A stretch of DNA of 15,849 bases from Clostridium sp. CAG:524 (GTDB lineage: Bacteria; Bacillota_I; Bacilli_A; RF39; UBA660): the NCBI GenBank assembly GCA_000434555.1, contig FR880117.1:50220-66068 (forward strand). Reading direction: 5' to 3'. The position numbers were made by a program, and so were the translations under genes. Below the pieces are notes generated by a model. It had not been told where the DNA came from, did no database searches, and was given only the letters and a program-made list of their open reading frames with translations. This document shows, piece after piece, positions 14,119 through 15,849 of this stretch (positions are counted from its first letter, which is position 1; the number at the start of each line of letters is the position of its first letter).

Positions 14119-14886
14119 ATGAAAGAATTAAATACTTTGTTAGGAGAACTAGGTATTTCAAAAGTAAAATTAGCTAAATATTTAGGTGTATCAAGACAAA
14201 TGATATATAATTATCTTGAACTTGATTCATTAAGTAAATGGCCACAAGAAAAAAGAATAATGTTATTAAAATTATTAGATATAGAAGATGGAAATGAAAA
14301 TACAATTAAAAATATTAAAATTACAAGTGAGTATTTAGAAAATGTTGAAGCAAGATTAAATCAAAATGTAAAAGACTCAGGTAGTCAAGTATTCAATTAT
14401 AAAAATCTTACTAAAGAAGAGCAAGAATTATTAAATGATATTATATTCTTAATTAAAGAAAAATTTACTGAAGAAAAGAATAAAGATACATATTATACAT
14501 TCTTATATTTATATCATGTACTTCAATCACTTGATAATGTAAAAGAAATTAAATATATATTTGCATATCTTTCTAAAAAGACTGGATTCACATCACCAAA
14601 TGAATTTAAATTTGATGAAACTAAACAATTCATATTAGAAAGTATAATATTCACTGCATTTAATTTATATAATAATGGGGGAGCTTCTAAATCAAAATTA
14701 GTTGATTCTCATAATAGATTCGTTCAAGAGATTGAAAATGACAAAGAAGAAAAATTAAGTAGAACACAACAGCTTAATACAGTTAAATTACAAGCATTAA
14801 GAGAACTTGGTTATACTGAAATAAATAAAGATAATGCTAGTGAAGTATTAAATAGAATGGCTGAAATTCAATCACGAAAAATGTAA
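14119..14886 (+). CDS. HTH (XRE-like) protein with helical C-terminal domain
   Basis: 255 residues. Residues 6-55 form a lambda-repressor-like helix-turn-helix: LAKYLGVSRQMIYNYLE has the typical Ala, Gly and Ser positions, with SRQMIYNYL as the DNA-contact helix. Residues 90-215 are predicted all-helical and charged with aromatic clusters (TYYTFLYLYHVLQSL). The C-terminus (LQALRELGYTEINKDNASEVLNRMAEIQSRK) is helical too. It has no ligand-binding or enzymatic motif I recognise. AGGAG (14104-14108) lies 10 bases from ATG. It has its own promoter and terminator, so it is monocistronic. A DNA-binding regulator is likely; its target cannot be named from sequence. Confidence 0.8.
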   Translation: MKELNTLLGELGISKVKLAKYLGVSRQMIYNYLELDSLSKWPQEKRIMLLKLLDIEDGNENTIKNIKITSEYLENVEARLNQNVKDSGSQVFNYKNLTKEEQELLNDIIFLIKEKFTEEKNKDTYYTFLYLYHVLQSLDNVKEIKYIFAYLSKKTGFTSPNEFKFDETKQFILESIIFTAFNLYNNGGASKSKLVDSHNRFVQEIENDKEEKLSRTQQLNTVKLQALRELGYTEINKDNASEVLNRMAEIQSRKM

Positions 14887-14895
14887 ATGATAATG

Positions 14896-14920
14896 AACTG
14901 CTTTAATTAGCAGTTTTATT
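14896..14920 (+). terminator. Intrinsic terminator of the HTH gene
   Basis: AACTGCT (14896-14902) with AGCAGTT (14909-14915), 6-base loop TTAATT, then TTATT. The hairpin starts 9 bases after the stop. Confidence 0.8.
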
Positions 14921-14933
14921 ATGTTTATAAATA

Positions 14934-14942
14934 TGTTATTAT
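14934..14942 (+). promoter_or_regulatory. Extended -10 promoter of the 14972 gene
   Basis: TG (14934-14935), T, then TATTAT (14937-14942). No clear -35; that region lies in the preceding terminator. Confidence 0.5.
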
Positions 14943-14971
14943 AAATACAGAGTAGAGGGGGGCTATATTAT

Positions 14972-15214
14972 ATGTTAGATTCAAATGCTCCTAGTTATAT
15001 TGTGTTCGTTGTACTTGAAATATTAACTGTAATTAATTGTATAATCACACTTAAATTAAATATTCGTTTAAGAATTAATAATTGCTTAAATAAGAATAAT
15101 ATTAATCATGATGATACTAATACTAAGAAATTATCTATAAATAATAACAGTTTAACAATAAATATTAACTTAATATCTATAATAAAGAAAAATATTGATA
15201 CTTATACAAGTTAA
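14972..15214 (+). CDS. Small membrane protein, Asn/Ile-rich tail
   Basis: 80 residues. One hydrophobic helix at about 8-28 (IVFVVLEILTVINCIITL) is followed by a basic turn (KLNIRLRINN) and a low-complexity, Asn-rich tail with alternating Ile (SLTININLISII). A very strong ribosome site, AGAGGGGGG (14954-14962), is 9 bases from ATG. The tail composition reflects the AT-rich DNA that continues after the stop, so the gene could be decaying or lineage-specific. No family is recognised. Confidence 0.55.
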   Translation: MLDSNAPSYIVFVVLEILTVINCIITLKLNIRLRINNCLNKNNINHDDTNTKKLSINNNSLTININLISIIKKNIDTYTS

Positions 15215-15446
15215 CATAACATATATTATTTAAAGTAATATATAATATAAAAAACAACTATAAAACTTATAGAAATTATATAATAATTAATGTATTTATT
15301 ATAAATACGAAACCTTATATTAATTAACACTAATAGATAGCATATATAAATTTATTAATGATTATATAATTAATAAAACGATTTAATCTAAAATATAATA
15401 TAAAATATATTAATAAATATTTATTTATATAAATAATAACATGCTG

Positions 15447-15488
15447 TAATTTGCATCGACATATCAAAATATATATAATTCTCTATCT
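15447..15488. repeat. Duplicated 42-bp element, copy 1
   Basis: Starts TAATTTGCATCGA and ends with ATAATTCTC plus 7 bases. It matches copy 2 at 34 of 42 positions without gaps; six of the eight differences are transitions. Confidence 0.75.
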
Positions 15489-15508
15489 CAATAAAAAAAC
15501 ATAATTTC

Positions 15509-15550
15509 TAATTTGCATCGAGATGCTAAAAGATGTATAATTCTCCACCT
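15509..15550. repeat. Duplicated 42-bp element, copy 2
   Basis: Lies 62 bp after copy 1. Shares TAATTTGCATCGA at the left and TATAATTCTC at the right with it; the centre carries GATGCTAAAAGATG instead of CATATCAAAATATA. Confidence 0.75.
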
Positions 15551-15560
15551 AGATGCAATT
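15510..15560. repeat. Inverted repeat framing copy 2
   Basis: AATTTGCATC (15510-15519) can pair with GATGCAATT (15552-15560) with one bulged T, enclosing the copy-2 core. On the minus strand a T7 run (15499-15493) follows 10 bases beyond the hairpin, so the structure may be the 3' end of the ZIP transcript or a separate small RNA. Confidence 0.45.
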
Positions 15561-15594
15561 AAAATTTTATGACTATTCCCCTACTTTTTAAAAA

Positions 15595-15846
15595 TTATAT
15601 GAGTAGGGCTAATACTATAACAAAACAAGATGATAGTATACCAATATAAATATATTTCGTTTTGTTATAACTAAGTGCTTCTTTTAACATATCATTAATT
15701 GATAAACTAATCATAAGTCCAGCAACAAACAATAAAACAAAAGAAAGAAAAATATCATTGATATAATTCTTAAATAGTAAATATGTGAGTAGGGCTCCAA
15801 GTGGTTCTGTAAGTCCAGAGAATAGGGTGTATAAAAAAGTTTTTCT
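15595..15846 (-). CDS. ZIP-family metal transporter, C-terminal part
   Basis: A minus-strand frame entering from the right edge and ending TAA at 15597-15595. The 83 visible residues contain three helices (about 4-25, 31-49, 64-83). SGLTEPLGA (10-18) is the metal-binding helix signature of ZIP/ZupT/GufA transporters, followed by VAGLMISLSINDML, aligning with the VAGIMVxxSxDEL segment of the family, and a final helix. These proteins import zinc or other divalent metals. Two oddities: the usual DEL(L/M)P reads NDMLK, and the codon just before the first visible residue (15849-15847) is TAG in frame. The gene may therefore be broken or miscalled at the window edge; the rest is outside. Confidence 0.7.
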   Translation of the reverse strand, partial: RKTFLYTLFSGLTEPLGALLTYLLFKNYINDIFLSFVLLFVAGLMISLSINDMLKEALSYNKTKYIYIGILSSCFVIVLALLI

Positions 15847-15849
15847 CTA

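Larger units (their letters stand above)
15215..15594. other. Very AT-rich non-coding stretch
   Basis: About 380 bases between the small membrane protein and the ZIP gene with no credible reading frame, tRNA or DnaA-box cluster on either strand. Bases 15215-15440 are almost only A and T. From 15447 the G+C content rises and a duplicated element with an inverted motif appears. Confidence 0.7.

Noticed and set aside
15215..15440. AT-rich block as a replication origin
   Set aside because: No DnaA-box cluster and no dnaA/dnaN or similar neighbours; AT content alone is not evidence.
15447..15550. Two-copy repeat as a CRISPR remnant
   Set aside because: Only two imperfect copies with an interrupted core, no uniform spacers and no cas genes.
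15601..15797. Direct repeat GAGTAGGGCT at about 15601 and 15788
   Set aside because: Both copies lie in the ZIP coding sequence and encode Leu/Ala-rich membrane helices; this is codon-level coincidence.
1..15849. Mycoplasma-type genetic code (TGA as tryptophan)
   Set aside because: No gene needs TGA as a sense codon, tryptophans are TGG, and ldh ends in TGA in the expected place.

Overview
The window is strongly AT-rich chromosomal DNA (roughly a quarter G+C by eye) from a walled, low-G+C Gram-positive bacterium. Peptidoglycan genes (murC, alr, a CE4 deacetylase), a SpoIIM-family protein, clear Shine-Dalgarno sites and many intrinsic terminators fit an uncultured, small-genome member of the Bacilli. 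The lineage is inferred from gene content only. The standard bacterial code applies: ldh ends in TGA and tryptophans are TGG, so this is not a code-4 Mollicute.

Layout. 1-2092: the 3' end of an unknown gene overlapping thrS, a threonyl-tRNA synthetase without the N-terminal TGS domain. 2155-4110: three genes I cannot assign, namely a small acidic membrane protein, a 379-residue soluble protein, and a 141-residue protein behind a near-perfect promoter. 4140-5441 (minus): murC, convergent with the previous gene. 5553-7751: two membrane genes in tandem, the first with four extracytoplasmic repeats, most carrying a cysteine pair. 7848-8016 (minus): tRNA-Ile2(CAU) and tRNA-Leu(UAG), transcribed divergently from a membrane-anchored polysaccharide deacetylase (8123-9379). 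9508-9583: tRNA-Lys(CUU). 9660-10181: very small genes, including two peptides of 22 and 37 residues on opposite strands sharing one bidirectional terminator. 10248-12992: spoIIM-like, mnmA and alr in a tight run, followed by ldh (13045-13953). 14119-15214: an HTH protein with its own promoter and a small membrane protein. 15215-15594: a very AT-rich non-coding stretch with a 62-bp-spaced duplicated element. 15595-15849 (minus): the 3' end of a ZIP-family metal transporter with an in-frame TAG at the window edge.

How the genes work together. Cell-wall synthesis and modification are represented by murC (UDP-MurNAc-L-Ala), alr (D-Ala supply) and the deacetylase. Translation is represented by thrS, mnmA and three tRNAs. 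ldh points to fermentative, NADH-reoxidising metabolism.

Two genome-wide habits stand out. Promoters are mostly of the extended -10 type (TGn before the hexamer). Stop codons are repeatedly embedded in, or directly abut, the terminator hairpin. I did not find a clear multi-gene novel system. The best candidates for new biology are the Cys-pair repeat protein with its membrane partner, and the duplicated element near the right end.
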